A stretch of 64,000 nt of DNA from contig NZ_CP095078.1 of assembly GCF_022919075.1 (NCBI RefSeq), positions 1,426,001-1,490,000 on the forward strand, read 5' to 3'. Source of the DNA: Nocardioides sp. W7 (lineage in GTDB: Bacteria; Actinomycetota; Actinomycetes; Propionibacteriales; Nocardioidaceae). The notes under the pieces were generated by a model that saw only the letters and a program-made list of their open reading frames with translations, had not been told where the DNA came from and did not search any database. A program made the translations under genes and the position numbers. Each line of letters opens with the position of its first letter. The stretch's first letter is position 1. Below are positions 14,712-23,850 of the stretch, piece by piece.

Positions 14712-15251
14712 TCACTGCTCCAGGATCGCCATGAGGGCCGTGGTGAAAGGTGAGGGGTCGAGGTCGCCTCGAACGGCGAGCTGTTGGCTGTAGCCAACAC
14801 AGACCGCGACGAAGGCCTCAGCAATCCTCGCGGCATCAGCGTCGGTTCGATCTGCGAGCAGGTTGGCGACGGCGGACCGCAGGCCGGCGAGCTGCTGCTC
14901 GACGATGACCGCGAGCGGCGGCGAGAGTGCGGCCTCGGCGTAGATCTGGGCGACCAGCCGGGCGTGGTCGTGCTCGCGGGCCCTGGTCCGGATCCGTTCC
15001 AGCATGCCCTGGACGGACTCGAAGGTCAGCTCGGTCGGGAACACCTCACCGGACGACTGCTCGCAGATGGCGGTGACGATCTCGTCCTTGCTCGAGAAGT
15101 AGCGGTAGATCGCCCCGGTCGAGAGCCCGGACGCGGTCACCAGGTCGGCCATGGAAGTCCGGGCGAAGCCGTGGCCGGCGAAGCGGGCCCGGGCCGCGTC
15201 CACGATCTGCTGCCGCCGGGCGTCCAGGTGCGCCTGCGTGACCTTCGGCAT
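14712..15251 (-). CDS. TetR-family transcriptional regulator
   Basis: This 179-residue TetR protein has a clear DNA-binding domain (RQQIVDAARARFAGHGFART, LVTASGLSTGAIYRYFSSKD) and a short effector domain. It is divergent from the aldo/keto reductase gene, with two inverted repeats in the 70-bp interval that are its probable operators. It likely represses the reductase and the VOC gene behind it. The ligand is unknown. Confidence 0.87.
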   Translation of the reverse strand: MPKVTQAHLDARRQQIVDAARARFAGHGFARTSMADLVTASGLSTGAIYRYFSSKDEIVTAICEQSSGEVFPTELTFESVQGMLERIRTRAREHDHARLVAQIYAEAALSPPLAVIVEQQLAGLRSAVANLLADRTDADAARIAEAFVAVCVGYSQQLAVRGDLDPSPFTTALMAILEQ

Positions 15252-15258
15252 GAAATAG

Positions 15259-15305
15259 AACGACCCTTCGTTTTAGATGTACCTTCGTGACTCTACCGTC
15301 ACGAA
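15259..15305. promoter_or_regulatory. Two inverted repeats between TetR and aldo/keto reductase genes
   Basis: TTCGTGAC (15284-15291) and GTCACGAA (15298-15305) form a perfect 8-bp inverted repeat with 6-bp spacer. A second one, AACGA-CCCT-TCGTT, lies at 15259-15272. Both share TTCGT-type arms and are candidate TetR operators for the divergent pair. Confidence 0.55.
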
Positions 15306-15321
15306 CAGCCAGGAGCTCCCC

Positions 15322-16365
15322 ATGCGCTACCAGACCTTCGGAGCACGTACCGGCCTCCGGGTCTCCGAGTACGTCCTCGGCACCGCCAACTTCGGCTCCG
15401 CAGACACCAGCGCCGGACTGGAGGGATCCCGCCAGATCTTCGAGGCGTACGTCGAGGCCGGCGGCACCACGTTCGACGTCTCGAACGTCTACCAGGGCGG
15501 CGAGGCCGAGACCGTCCTCGGCGGACTGCTCGGCCAGCAGCGCGACGACTTCGTGGTCATCACCAAGTACAGCGGGACCCGGGACGCCCAGCCCCGGCCG
15601 GGCACGACCGGCAACAGCCGCAAGACCATGGTCAGGTCCCTGGAGCAGAGCCTGCGCCGACTCGGCACCGACTACGTCGACGTCTTCATGCCCCACTTCC
15701 CCGACGGCACCACCCCCGTCGCGGAGATCCTGGCCGGCTTCGACGACCTGATCCGCGCCGGCAAGATCCTGCACGGCGGACTGTCGAACTTCCCGGCCTG
15801 GCGCGTGGCGAGCGCCGCCACCCGGGCCGACCTGCGCGGCCTCGCACCGCTGGTCGGCATCCAGACCGAGTACAGCCTGGCCGAGCGGTCCGCCGAGCGG
15901 GAGCTGCTGCCGATGGCCCAGGCTCACGGCCTGGGGGCCGTTCTCTACTCGCCACTCGCCGGGGGCCTGCTGACCGGCAAGTACCGCCACGGCGAGCCGG
16001 GCCGGCTCGGCGCACGCGGAACGGACGTCGAGGTCAACACCCAACGAACCGCGGTGCTCGACGCCGTACTGGCCGTCGCCGACGACCTCGGGGCCGGGCC
16101 GGTCCAGGTATCCCTGGCCTGGCTGCGCCGCCGCGCCTCCCTGGCGTCCACCTCGATGATCCCGATCGTCGGACCCCGGACCCCGGCGCACCTCGAGGCC
16201 TACCTCCGGGCCCTCGACCTCGAGCTCGGCGAGGAGCACTACCAGCGCCTCGACCAGGTCAGCGCGGTCCGCCTCGGAGCCCCGCACGAAGACGTGGCCG
16301 ACGCTCGCGACCACGGCTTCGACGGCGACCGCAGCCTGCTCGACACCCACGCCCTCGCCATCTGA
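15322..16365 (+). CDS. Aldo/keto reductase
   Basis: This 347-residue NADPH-dependent oxidoreductase of the AKR superfamily has the catalytic tetrad in order: Asp and Tyr in FDVSNVYQGGEAE, Lys in VVITKYSG and His in VFMPHFPDG. The C-terminal cofactor segment reads PIVGPRTPAHLEAYL. The ATG at 15322 has AGGAG 6 bases upstream; an in-frame start at 15277 lies in the operator. It is divergent from a TetR repressor and 15 bp upstream of a VOC gene. Loops suggest the subgroup acting on sugars or ketones; substrate not determinable. Confidence 0.9.
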   Translation: MRYQTFGARTGLRVSEYVLGTANFGSADTSAGLEGSRQIFEAYVEAGGTTFDVSNVYQGGEAETVLGGLLGQQRDDFVVITKYSGTRDAQPRPGTTGNSRKTMVRSLEQSLRRLGTDYVDVFMPHFPDGTTPVAEILAGFDDLIRAGKILHGGLSNFPAWRVASAATRADLRGLAPLVGIQTEYSLAERSAERELLPMAQAHGLGAVLYSPLAGGLLTGKYRHGEPGRLGARGTDVEVNTQRTAVLDAVLAVADDLGAGPVQVSLAWLRRRASLASTSMIPIVGPRTPAHLEAYLRALDLELGEEHYQRLDQVSAVRLGAPHEDVADARDHGFDGDRSLLDTHALAI

Positions 16366-16380
16366 GACACCAGGAGAACC

Positions 16381-16737
16381 ATGCCCGTCGCCCGTATCGC
16401 CTCGATCAACCTCGAGTGCTCCGACCCCGCTGTCCTGGCCGCCTTCTGGGCCTCGGTCCTGGGTGGCGAAGTCATGGTCGAGACACCCGACTTCTGCGCT
16501 GTCCAGGTCGACTCCCTCTACCTGGGCGCCGTCCGCGTCGAGGACTACCGGCCGCCCACCTGGCCGTCCGCCGAACGGTCGCAGCAGCTCCACCTCGACC
16601 TATCGGTCGCGGACCTCGACGCTGCCGAGGACGAGGCGCTGCGGCTCGGCGCGACCAAGGAGATCGAGCAGCCGAGCCCGGACCGGTCCCGGGTTCTCCG
16701 CGATCCAGCGGGCCACCCGTTCTGCCTGCGGGCATAG
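16381..16737 (+). CDS. VOC-family (glyoxalase-like) protein
   Basis: This 118-residue single-module vicinal oxygen chelate protein shows ASINLECSDPAVLAAFWASV, LHLDLSVADLDAAEDEALRL and RVLRDPAGHPFCLRA, the Glyoxalase_6 pattern common in actinobacteria. AGGAGA precedes the ATG, and it follows the reductase by 15 bp, so the two form an operon. It may be an antibiotic-binding or ring-cleaving relative; no function can be assigned. Confidence 0.85.
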   Translation: MPVARIASINLECSDPAVLAAFWASVLGGEVMVETPDFCAVQVDSLYLGAVRVEDYRPPTWPSAERSQQLHLDLSVADLDAAEDEALRLGATKEIEQPSPDRSRVLRDPAGHPFCLRA

Positions 16738-16977
16738 CCCGAGATCCAGGTAGCCGGGCGGGTCATCGGCTGCAGAACTCTTCGGCCCGCGCCGACAGGC
16801 GGCGGAACGGGGCACCTTCGGCGAGTCCACCTGGCATACCGGGCATTGGAGCTATGGCGTCGCGACGATGCCTGTGGTGGCCAGGTTCACCCGGGGGCGG
16901 GCGCGGGTGATGGAGGGGCTACTGGGGCGACCTCCGACCCGGGTCGTTGCCCTTCGCCTGCCAGGCGGGGCGCGGGC
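16738..16977. other. Intergenic stretch between convergent VOC and MarR genes
   Basis: No gene or clear structure is supported in these 240 bp; the short open frames have no start context or family resemblance. Confidence 0.5.
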
Positions 16978-17475
16978 TCAGTTCGTTGCCCCGTGGACGA
17001 ACGGCTGGTCAGGGTTGATGCGGCGAGCGACGGCGGCCCCGATCCTGCCGAGGGCAACCAGGTCTGCCGGTTCCAGGACGTCGATGTAGTAGTCGCGTAC
17101 GGCGGCCAGGTGATCGGGGGCGGCCTCGACCACCTTGGCGTAGCCGGCGTCGGTCAGCGTGACGTTTGTGCGCCGGCCGGTGCCCGGAACGCGCGCGCGG
17201 CACGCCAGGCCCTGCTTCTCGAACCGCGTCACCACGTGTGACAGGCGCGAGAGGGACGAGGACACGCCGGCGGCGATCTCGCTCATCTGCATCGTGCGGT
17301 CGGCCCGCTCCGACAGCGCGGCCAGGACCATGTACTCGAAGAACGACAGGCCGGCCTGCCGCTGCAGTCGCGAGTCCAGGGCCGCGGGCAGCGAAATCAT
17401 GATGGCGGCCGTGGCCAGCCAGGCCGCCCGCTCGTCGTCGCTGAGCCAGCGCGGGGTCGATGGGGGCCGGGTCAT
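16978..17475 (-). CDS. MarR-family transcriptional regulator
   Basis: This 165-residue winged-helix regulator has the MarR core LSFFEYMVLAALSE, MSEIAAGVSSSLSRLSHVV as recognition helix and RRTNVTLTDAGYAKV as wing. It is divergent from a quinone-oxidoreductase gene, a common pairing for electrophile or disulfide-stress sensors. TAGACT lies 6 bases before the ATG, next to an inverted repeat, so autoregulation is likely. No conserved sensing Cys near the N-terminus is seen; the only Cys is in GLACRARV. Confidence 0.87.
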   Translation of the reverse strand: MTRPPSTPRWLSDDERAAWLATAAIMISLPAALDSRLQRQAGLSFFEYMVLAALSERADRTMQMSEIAAGVSSSLSRLSHVVTRFEKQGLACRARVPGTGRRTNVTLTDAGYAKVVEAAPDHLAAVRDYYIDVLEPADLVALGRIGAAVARRINPDQPFVHGATN

Positions 17476-17481
17476 GGGAGG

Positions 17482-17530
17482 AGTCTACTTGTTGACGGAT
17501 CAAGTTATGCTAAGTTGAAGCATCAACAAG
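17482..17530. promoter_or_regulatory. MarR-type operator and leaderless -10 in the divergent promoter
   Basis: CTTGTTGA (17488-17495) and TCAACAAG (17523-17530) are perfect inverted arms. TAGACT on the minus strand (17482-17487) is the likely -10 of the MarR gene, touching the left arm. ATCAAGTTATGCTAAGTTGA in the centre repeats the same half-site in degenerate form. Confidence 0.6.
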
Positions 17531-17558
17531 TGATCCATCCACCCATCAGGAGAAACTC

Positions 17559-18506
17559 ATGCGCGCAGTGCACATCACCGGCCCGGGCGAACAGCTCCAG
17601 CTCGCGGACCTGCCCATCCCGACACCGTCCGCGGACGAGGTGCTGCTGCGTGTCCACGCCGCCTCGCTGAACCCCTTGGACAACCACATCGCCGCGGGCT
17701 GGCTGGAGGGGATGTTCGAGCACCGCTACCCCCTGGTGCTCGGGCGGGACGCCTCGGGCGTCGTGGAGGCGGTCGGCGAGCGGGTCACGGGCGTGCAGGT
17801 CGGCGACGAGGTCATCGCCCACATCCTGTTCGAGCCGCCGTTCCAGGCCGGGACCCTCGCCGAGTACGCCCTGGTGCCGGGCCGGACGGTCACGCCGAAG
17901 CCCGCCGACCTGGACCACGTCACGGCTGCCGCACTGCCCCTGGCGGGCGGAGCGGCCCGGATGCTCGTCGACGCCGTCAACCCCGTGGCCGGCCAGGTCG
18001 TGCTGATCAACGGAGCCTCCGGCGGCGTCGGCCGGTACGCGGTCCAGCTCCTCAGCCAGCAGGGCGTCACGGTGCTGGCCACCGGCACCAGCGCCGACGC
18101 AGAGCGCCTCCGCGAGATCGGGGCCGACCTGGTCATCGACTTCACCCTCGGGGCGGTGGCCAAGCGGGTCCTGGAGGTCTACCCGCAGGGTGTCGACGCG
18201 CTCATCAACCTCACCGGCTACACGCTGGAGGAGGTGCCGGTCGGAGCCGTGCGCAGCGGCGGCGTCGTGCGCACGACCACGCAGATGCCGACCGACGAGA
18301 ACATCGTCGAGCTGGGCCTCACCGGCGGCGGGATCATCGCCTCCCCGACCCGCGACGTCATCGAGCCGCTCGCCCTGGGCGCAGCCAGCGGCGAGCTGAT
18401 GGTCGACGTGCACAGGGTCCTGACCCTGGACGAGGCGATCGAGGGCCTCGCCGAGATCGCCGACGGCCGGGCCCGGGGCAAGCTCGTCGTGGACCTCTCC
18501 CGCTGA
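17559..18506 (+). CDS. Quinone oxidoreductase-like MDR-family NADP-dependent enzyme
   Basis: This 315-residue medium-chain dehydrogenase/reductase lacks the zinc-binding Cys set, as expected for the quinone-reductase branch. It has the catalytic-domain pattern VHAASLNPLDNHIAAGWLEG, VLGRDASGVVEAVG and the Rossmann motif LINGASGGVGRYAVQL, and closes with the usual GRARGKLVVDL. AGGAG lies 7 bases before the ATG. It is divergent from the MarR regulator, which likely senses the same quinone or electrophile. Confidence 0.9.
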   Translation: MRAVHITGPGEQLQLADLPIPTPSADEVLLRVHAASLNPLDNHIAAGWLEGMFEHRYPLVLGRDASGVVEAVGERVTGVQVGDEVIAHILFEPPFQAGTLAEYALVPGRTVTPKPADLDHVTAAALPLAGGAARMLVDAVNPVAGQVVLINGASGGVGRYAVQLLSQQGVTVLATGTSADAERLREIGADLVIDFTLGAVAKRVLEVYPQGVDALINLTGYTLEEVPVGAVRSGGVVRTTTQMPTDENIVELGLTGGGIIASPTRDVIEPLALGAASGELMVDVHRVLTLDEAIEGLAEIADGRARGKLVVDLSR

Positions 18507-18523
18507 CGTCGGGACCGGCCACG

Positions 18524-18541
18524 CCGGGCGCGCACGCCCGG
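18524..18541 (+). terminator. Small GC hairpin after the quinone oxidoreductase gene
   Basis: CCGGGCG-CGCA-CGCCCGG forms a 7-bp stem 18 bp after the stop codon. There is no T run, so termination is only possible, not shown. Confidence 0.35.
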
Positions 18542-18628
18542 GGTGGACCAGCCGGCCCTGGCGCGGCCGGTACGACGTACGCGCGCAATGCCCGCGAGGC
18601 AGCGGTGCCCAACGGAAGGAACGGTTCG

Positions 18629-19509
18629 ATGATCGCCGACAACAAGCACGCCCAGACCGCCAGGCCGAGCGGGCCGGCCGCGGCGTACGACGACCACCTG
18701 GCCCGCAACGTGCCCCGGGCTCTGGCCCGACGCAGGTGGACGCCGAGCGACGGACCCCTGCCCAGCCTGTTCGTCAGCCACGGCGCGCCCTTCACGCTCG
18801 ACGACCCGCAATGGATCGGCGACCTTTTCGCGTGGGCGCAGGCGCTGCCCCAGCCGAGAGCGATCGTCGTGGTCTCGGCGCACTGGGAGAACGCCCCGGC
18901 GGCGATCTCCGGCTCGGCGGCGGGTACGCCGCTCTTCTACGACTTCAGCGGCTTCCATCCCCGCTACAAGACGTTGACCTACGCAACCCCCGATGCCACG
19001 CACCTCGCGCAACGCCTCAAGGGCCTCCTGGAGCCGAGCACGACCGTCCACGAGTTCGCAGACCGTGGACTCGACCACGGTGCCTTCATCCCCCTGATGG
19101 CGATGTACCCCGCCGCCGACGTACCCGTCGTCCAGCTGTCGATGCCCAGCCTCCGCGCGAACGACCTGCTGGCCTTGGGGAGCGGCTCCGAACGCTGCGT
19201 GACGAGGGCGTCCTCGTGATCGGCTCGGGGTTCATGACACACAGCTTCGCCGTCATCCGACAACCGCATCTCGCAGCACATACCCGGGCCTTCGATGACT
19301 GGGTCGTTGACGCGCTGGCTCGAGCCGACGTCGACGCGCTCACCGACTACCGCCACAAGGCGCCGGGTGTTGCGGTCGCCCACCCGACTGCGGATCACTA
19401 CGTGCCCCTCCTCCTGACGCTCGGAGCTGCCTCCGACCCAGCCAGCGCAGTAAGCACGATCGATCGCATGATCTGGGGAAACTCGATCCGGTCGCTCCAG
19501 GTGACTTGA
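18629..19509 (+). pseudogene. LigB-type (DODA) extradiol dioxygenase, single-base frameshift
   Basis: The gene encodes a class III extradiol dioxygenase of the 4,5-DOPA dioxygenase type, split between two frames. The first 184 codons carry SLFVSHGAPFTLDDP, VVVSAHWENAP and GLDHGAFIPLMAMYP. From about 19181 the homology continues in the +1 frame with RLRTLRDEGVLVIGSGFMTHSF to IDRMIWGNSIRSLQV. Adding one G to the four-G run at 19177-19180 restores a 294-residue protein with all expected metal-ligand His residues. A fresh mutation or a homopolymer error are both possible. The ATG at 18629 has GGAAGGA 8 bases upstream. Confidence 0.88.
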
Positions 19510-19593
19510 CCCGGACCAACCTGCCGACGCCGCATCGGCACTGGTCGGCCGTGCGCATGCCGAGTCCTGAACGAGGCGTCGTAGACCTCTGTG

Positions 19594-20145
19594 TCACGCC
19601 CACCGGAACCGGTCGATGAGGCGCGCAGCATGCGGCACCGGAGTCAGCGCGGAAAGCAGACCGCAGCCGAGCGCAGCGCCGACGACGTTGAACACGAAAT
19701 CGTTGATGTCTGCGATGTGGCCGCCGCCCAGAAGGTGCGCTGTGACGTACTGGCTCAGTTCGATGCCCAAGCTGAACATCGCAGCGGCTGCTAGCACGCG
19801 CCACCACGTCCACCTGGGCAGAGCCAAGGCCAGGAGCACCCCGAGCGGGACGAAGACGCAGATGTTCATCACTGCGTCCGCGACCTCGTAGCCCACGAGC
19901 GGCGTGACGTCGATGTACGCGTGCCACGGCGCGCTCCTGGAGGGCTTGTCCAGGTAGATCGGGAACAGCGTGTTGGCGAGGATCCCGGCCACGTACACGC
20001 ACAGTGCGAGGGCCACTGCGACGCGTGGGAACGAGAGCAGGCCGCGCCGTTGCATGTGCCACACGAAGAACGCCATCACCGCCACAGCGAGCGGGACCAC
20101 CACCGGAAGCACCGGGACTTCGGCAAACAACGCAACTACTCCCAC
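19594..20145 (-). CDS. VanZ-like membrane protein
   Basis: This protein of about 183 residues has five predicted membrane helices and the VanZ core: LANTLFPIYLDKPSRSAPW, VMNICVFVPLGVLLALAL, SLGIELSQYVTAH and DINDFVFNVVGAALG. VanZ proteins contribute to teicoplanin resistance in some hosts, but most actinobacterial copies have unknown roles. The start is uncertain: GTG at 20145 or a TTG four codons later, which has GGGAG about 8 bases before it. It stands alone. Confidence 0.82.
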   Translation of the reverse strand: MGVVALFAEVPVLPVVVPLAVAVMAFFVWHMQRRGLLSFPRVAVALALCVYVAGILANTLFPIYLDKPSRSAPWHAYIDVTPLVGYEVADAVMNICVFVPLGVLLALALPRWTWWRVLAAAAMFSLGIELSQYVTAHLLGGGHIADINDFVFNVVGAALGCGLLSALTPVPHAARLIDRFRWA

Positions 20146-20154
20146 TCTCGAACG

Positions 20155-20170
20155 GTCACGCCGACGTGAC
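20155..20170. promoter_or_regulatory. Inverted repeat upstream of the VanZ gene
   Basis: GTCACG-CCGA-CGTGAC is a perfect 6-bp inverted repeat 10 bp upstream of the VanZ start. It may be an operator; nothing identifies the regulator. Confidence 0.35.
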
Positions 20171-20377
20171 GGACACGGACGATATTCTCCTCGCGCCCTG
20201 CGCACCCCGCCCCGTTCTCAGGTACCGACCGACGGCTCGTGAGTATGAGATGCGGTCGCGCCGTCGGCGCGCCGGATCCTGCCGCCCACGCACCAGCGGT
20301 TCGTCGGCTCGAGAAGCTCAGGAGCGACGCGAAGGGCGCGTCATGGTGGAGCCGGAACGAGGCATGACGCCTGACGC

Positions 20378-21433
20378 CTACGACTCTCGGCGCCGACCGA
20401 CCGGCCCGCTGCGCAGCGCGTCGCGCAGCGCACCCGGGACGGTGCGCGGCCGCAGCACCGGCGTGGGGGCGGACGCGCCGGTGCGCATGCCGTCGACGAC
20501 CTCGGCGAACGTCTCCACCGCGGTCCGGGTCGGCGTCCAGCCCAGCTCGGTCCGGGCCCGACCGCTGTCGAGCAGGGGCAGCGCGAAGGCCAGGTCCAGC
20601 CAGCCGGCGTCGACCTGCTGCAGCCGCAGGTGCCACGCGGCCGCCATCGCCGGGCGCAGCACCGACGAGGGCACGTGCACGAGCCGGGCGCCGAAGGCCG
20701 CCGCGATGGCGGCGGCGGTCAGCGGGTCCGGTGCGGCCAGGTTGAAGGCGCCGCCCGGGCGCCGGTCCAGCACCCGCGCGAACGCGTCGGCGACGTCGTC
20801 GGCGTGTACGACGGGGATCCGCAGCCGACGGTCCAGCGGCAGCACCGGGAGCATGCCCAGCACCCGGGACGGGACCGCCGCGGGCACGCCGTACCGGAGC
20901 AGGGCGCTCCCGGCGGAGCGCTGGCCGATGATCCCCGGACGCATCCGGGTGATGGTGGTGGTGCCGCCCTCGGCCGCGTCGAGCAGCCGCTCGGCCGCCA
21001 CCTTGTGCCGGCTGTACGGCGAGGTCCGCACGCCGTGGGTCGGCCACGACTCGTCGACCGGGGTGTCGTCCGCGCGCGGTGAGTACACGCCGAGCGAGGA
21101 CTGGTGCACCAGGTGCGGGACGCCGGCGGCCACGGCCGCCCGCAGCACCCGGCCGGTGCCCTCGACCCCGAGCCGCTCGAGATGGCGCTCGTCGTGGGAC
21201 GGCTGGAACCCCCAGGCCAGGTGGACGACCGCGTCGGCGCCGGCGAACGCCTCGCCGAGTCGAGCGGGGGCGTCGTCGGCGGTGAGGTCGACGGACCGCC
21301 ACGACAGCTGCGGGCCGTCGTTCTCGGCCGGTACTCGACGGGCCAGCCCGACGAGGTCGTGCCCGTCGGCGGTGAGACGCCGCACGAGCGCCGTACCGAC
21401 GTTGCCGGTGGCCCCGGTGATCACGATGCGCAT
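20378..21433 (-). CDS. NAD-dependent epimerase/dehydratase (extended SDR)
   Basis: This 351-residue extended short-chain dehydrogenase has the Rossmann motif ITGATGNVGTALV at residues 5-17, HLAWGFQPSHDERHLERLGV, a Ser/Tyr/Lys active site in QSSLGVYSPRADD and YSRHKVAAE, and RMRPGIIGQR. It resembles actinobacterial SDR proteins annotated as UDP-glucose 4-epimerase-like, but the substrate is not determinable. No clear ribosome site precedes the ATG at 21433. It is divergent from the epoxide-hydrolase-like gene. Confidence 0.85.
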   Translation of the reverse strand: MRIVITGATGNVGTALVRRLTADGHDLVGLARRVPAENDGPQLSWRSVDLTADDAPARLGEAFAGADAVVHLAWGFQPSHDERHLERLGVEGTGRVLRAAVAAGVPHLVHQSSLGVYSPRADDTPVDESWPTHGVRTSPYSRHKVAAERLLDAAEGGTTTITRMRPGIIGQRSAGSALLRYGVPAAVPSRVLGMLPVLPLDRRLRIPVVHADDVADAFARVLDRRPGGAFNLAAPDPLTAAAIAAAFGARLVHVPSSVLRPAMAAAWHLRLQQVDAGWLDLAFALPLLDSGRARTELGWTPTRTAVETFAEVVDGMRTGASAPTPVLRPRTVPGALRDALRSGPVGRRRES

Positions 21434-21511
21434 GCGTCCCGGTGCCCCGTGCGTGAGGACGTACGCGCGGATTCGCGACCCGTGACGCCTTCGGGGGTGG
21501 AGCATGGCCCC

Positions 21512-22423
21512 ATGACCGATCCGTACGCGCAGCTTCCGCCCGAGCGGCTGACCCTCGACCTGCCCTCGGTCCGCCTGGAGGCGCTCGCCTGGGGCCCGGC
21601 GGACGGCCGGCTCGTGGTGGCGCTGCACGGCTTCCCCGACACCGCGCACAGCTGGCGCCATCTCGGTTCGTACCTGGCCGCCCGCGGCTGCCGGGTGGTC
21701 GCCCCGTTCACGCGCGGCTACGCGCCGAGCGGGCTGCCGACGGACGGCTGCTTCCACGTCGCGGCGCTGATGGCCGACGCGGCCGGGGTGCACGAGGTGC
21801 TCGGCGGCGGGGACGACGCCGTGCTGGTCGGACACGACTGGGGCGCCATCACGGCGCACGCGCTCGGCGCGCACGAGCGGTCGCCGTACTCCCTGATCGT
21901 CGCGCTCGCGGTCCCGCCGCTGCGGACGATGGACAAGCGCAGCCCGGGGCTGCTCGGGCGGCAGGCGCGCCACAGCTGGTACGTCGGCTTCAACCAGCTG
22001 CCGCTGCTGCCCGAGCGCAACCTGCCGCGCCTGGTCCGCAAGCTGTGGCGGGACTGGTCGCCCGGGTACGACGCGACGGAGGATCTGCCGCACGTGCTGG
22101 CGGCGCTGGAGAGTCCGGAGCACCGCTCCGCGGCGCTGGGCTACTACCGGGCGATCCGCGCGCCCGGGCGGGTGCCGGCGTCGTACGCCGACTGGAAGCG
22201 CACCTGGGACGGCACGCCCACGGTGCCCACCCTCTACCTGCACGGCGCCGACGACGGCTGCCTCGAGCCGGGCTTCGCGGACGGGCTGGCCGCCAGGCTG
22301 CCCGCCGGCAGCCGGTGCGCGGTCGTCGAGGACGCCGGGCACTTCCTGCAGGTCGAGCAGCCCGCGGTGGTCAACCGTCTCGTCGCCGAGTTCATCACCG
22401 GGGCAGGCATGATCGAGCCATGA
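21512..22423 (+). CDS. Alpha/beta hydrolase, epoxide-hydrolase-like
   Basis: This 303-residue hydrolase has the HGFP oxyanion motif (residues 39-42) and the nucleophile elbow VGHDWGAI with Asp109 rather than Ser, as in soluble epoxide hydrolases and haloalkane dehalogenases. The acid is in LYLHGADDGCLEP and the base His in EDAGHFLQVEQP. A cap-domain Tyr pair (GYYRAIRAP) favours epoxide hydrolase. GGTGGAG lies about 10 bases before the ATG. Its TGA overlaps the ATG of the FAD-dependent gene, so the two are coupled. Confidence 0.85.
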   Translation: MTDPYAQLPPERLTLDLPSVRLEALAWGPADGRLVVALHGFPDTAHSWRHLGSYLAARGCRVVAPFTRGYAPSGLPTDGCFHVAALMADAAGVHEVLGGGDDAVLVGHDWGAITAHALGAHERSPYSLIVALAVPPLRTMDKRSPGLLGRQARHSWYVGFNQLPLLPERNLPRLVRKLWRDWSPGYDATEDLPHVLAALESPEHRSAALGYYRAIRAPGRVPASYADWKRTWDGTPTVPTLYLHGADDGCLEPGFADGLAARLPAGSRCAVVEDAGHFLQVEQPAVVNRLVAEFITGAGMIEP

Positions 22424-23850
22424 CGCTCCTCGACGCGGTGGTCGTCGGCTCCGGACCCAACGGGCTCGCCGCCGCCGTCGCGCTCGCCCAGCAGGGCCAC
22501 TCCGTGCAGGTGCTCGAGGGGTACGACGAGATCGGCGGCGGCACCCGCACCGCGGAGCTGACCGAGCCGGGGCTGCTGCACGACGTCTGCAGTGCGATCC
22601 ACCCGTTCGCGCTGGCGTCGCCGTACCTCTCCTCGCTCCCGCTCGCCGACCACGGCCTGGTCTGGCGGCACCCCGAGATCGACCTCGCGCACCCGCTCGA
22701 CGACGGGTCCGCCGGCGTGCTGAAGCGGGCCATGTCGGAGACCGCGATCGGGCTGGGGGAGGACGGGCGGCGGTGGCTGCAGACCTTCCAGCCGCTCGCG
22801 GACCACCTCGGGGAGCTCGCGGAGGACGTGCTGGGCCCGATGGTGCGCTGGCCCGACCACCCGCTGCTGATGGCGTCCTTCGGGCTGCGGGCGGGGCTGC
22901 CGGCGACCGTGCTGGCGCGCCGGTTCCGCACCGAGCAGGCGCGGGCGCTCTTCCTGGGGTGCGCCGCCCACATGTATCGCCCGCTCGGCGGGCTCGGCAC
23001 CGCCGCGGTCGGCTCGATGCTGATCGCCGCCGGGCACGCGCACGGCTGGCCGGTCGCCGAGGGCGGCTCGCGCGCGATCACCGACGCGCTGGCCTCGCTG
23101 CTGCGCTCGCTCGGCGGCACCGTCTCGACCGGGGTCACCGTGCGGTCGCTGGCCGATCTCCCACCCGCCCGGACCACCCTCTTCGACACCACCCCCGACG
23201 CGTTCGCCCGGATCGCCGGCGACCGGCTGCCCGCCCGGCGGGCCCGCGCCTACCGCCGCTGGCGCTACGGCCCCGGCGCGTACAAGCTCGACCTCGCCGT
23301 CCGCGGCGGCATCCCCTGGACCAACGAGTCCTGCCGCCGGGCCGGCACCGTGCATCTCGGCGGCAGCGGCGCCGAGATCGCAGCGGCGGAGGCGTCCGTG
23401 GTGCGGGGCCGGATGCCGGACCGGCCCTACGTGCTGGTGGGCCAGCAGTACCTCGCCGACCCCACCCGCTCCGCCGGCGACCTGCACCCGGTCTGGCTCT
23501 ACGCCCACGTCCCGCACGGGTACGACGGCGACGCCACCGACGCCGTCCTCGACCAGGTGGAGCGGTTCGCGCCGGGCTTCCGCGACACCATCGTCGCCAC
23601 CCACGTCACCACGCCCGCCGGCTACGCGTCGTACAACCCCAACTACGTGGGCGGCGACATCGCCGGCGGCGCCAACGACCTGCGCCAGCTGATCCTGCGC
23701 CCCTCGCTCCAGGCCGACCCGTACGACGCCGGCATCCCTGGCATGTTCCTCTGCTCCTCCGCCACGCCCCCCGGCGCCGGCGTACACGGCATGTGCGGCT
23801 ACCGCGCCGCCCAGCGCGCTCTCCGGTGGTTGAGCCCCACCGGTGGTTGA
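22420..23850 (+). CDS. FAD-dependent oxidoreductase, phytoene desaturase-like
   Basis: This 476-residue protein of the NAD(P)/FAD amine-oxidase/phytoene-desaturase superfamily has dinucleotide motif VVVGSGPNGLAAAVALAQQG at the N-terminus, EGYDEIGGGTRTAEL and a C-terminal FAD segment MFLCSSATPPGAGVHGMCGY. It lacks the squalene- or carotenoid-operon context, so it is one of the many actinobacterial paralogues of unknown substrate. It overlaps the hydrolase gene by 4 bp. Its last codons and stop lie inside an extragenic repeat beginning at 23842. Confidence 0.88.
   Translation: MTLLDAVVVGSGPNGLAAAVALAQQGHSVQVLEGYDEIGGGTRTAELTEPGLLHDVCSAIHPFALASPYLSSLPLADHGLVWRHPEIDLAHPLDDGSAGVLKRAMSETAIGLGEDGRRWLQTFQPLADHLGELAEDVLGPMVRWPDHPLLMASFGLRAGLPATVLARRFRTEQARALFLGCAAHMYRPLGGLGTAAVGSMLIAAGHAHGWPVAEGGSRAITDALASLLRSLGGTVSTGVTVRSLADLPPARTTLFDTTPDAFARIAGDRLPARRARAYRRWRYGPGAYKLDLAVRGGIPWTNESCRRAGTVHLGGSGAEIAAAEASVVRGRMPDRPYVLVGQQYLADPTRSAGDLHPVWLYAHVPHGYDGDATDAVLDQVERFAPGFRDTIVATHVTTPAGYASYNPNYVGGDIAGGANDLRQLILRPSLQADPYDAGIPGMFLCSSATPPGAGVHGMCGYRAAQRALRWLSPTGG

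Noticed and set aside
16738..16977. Possible short genes between VOC and MarR genes
   Set aside because: The open frames are shadows of low-complexity composition without start signals.
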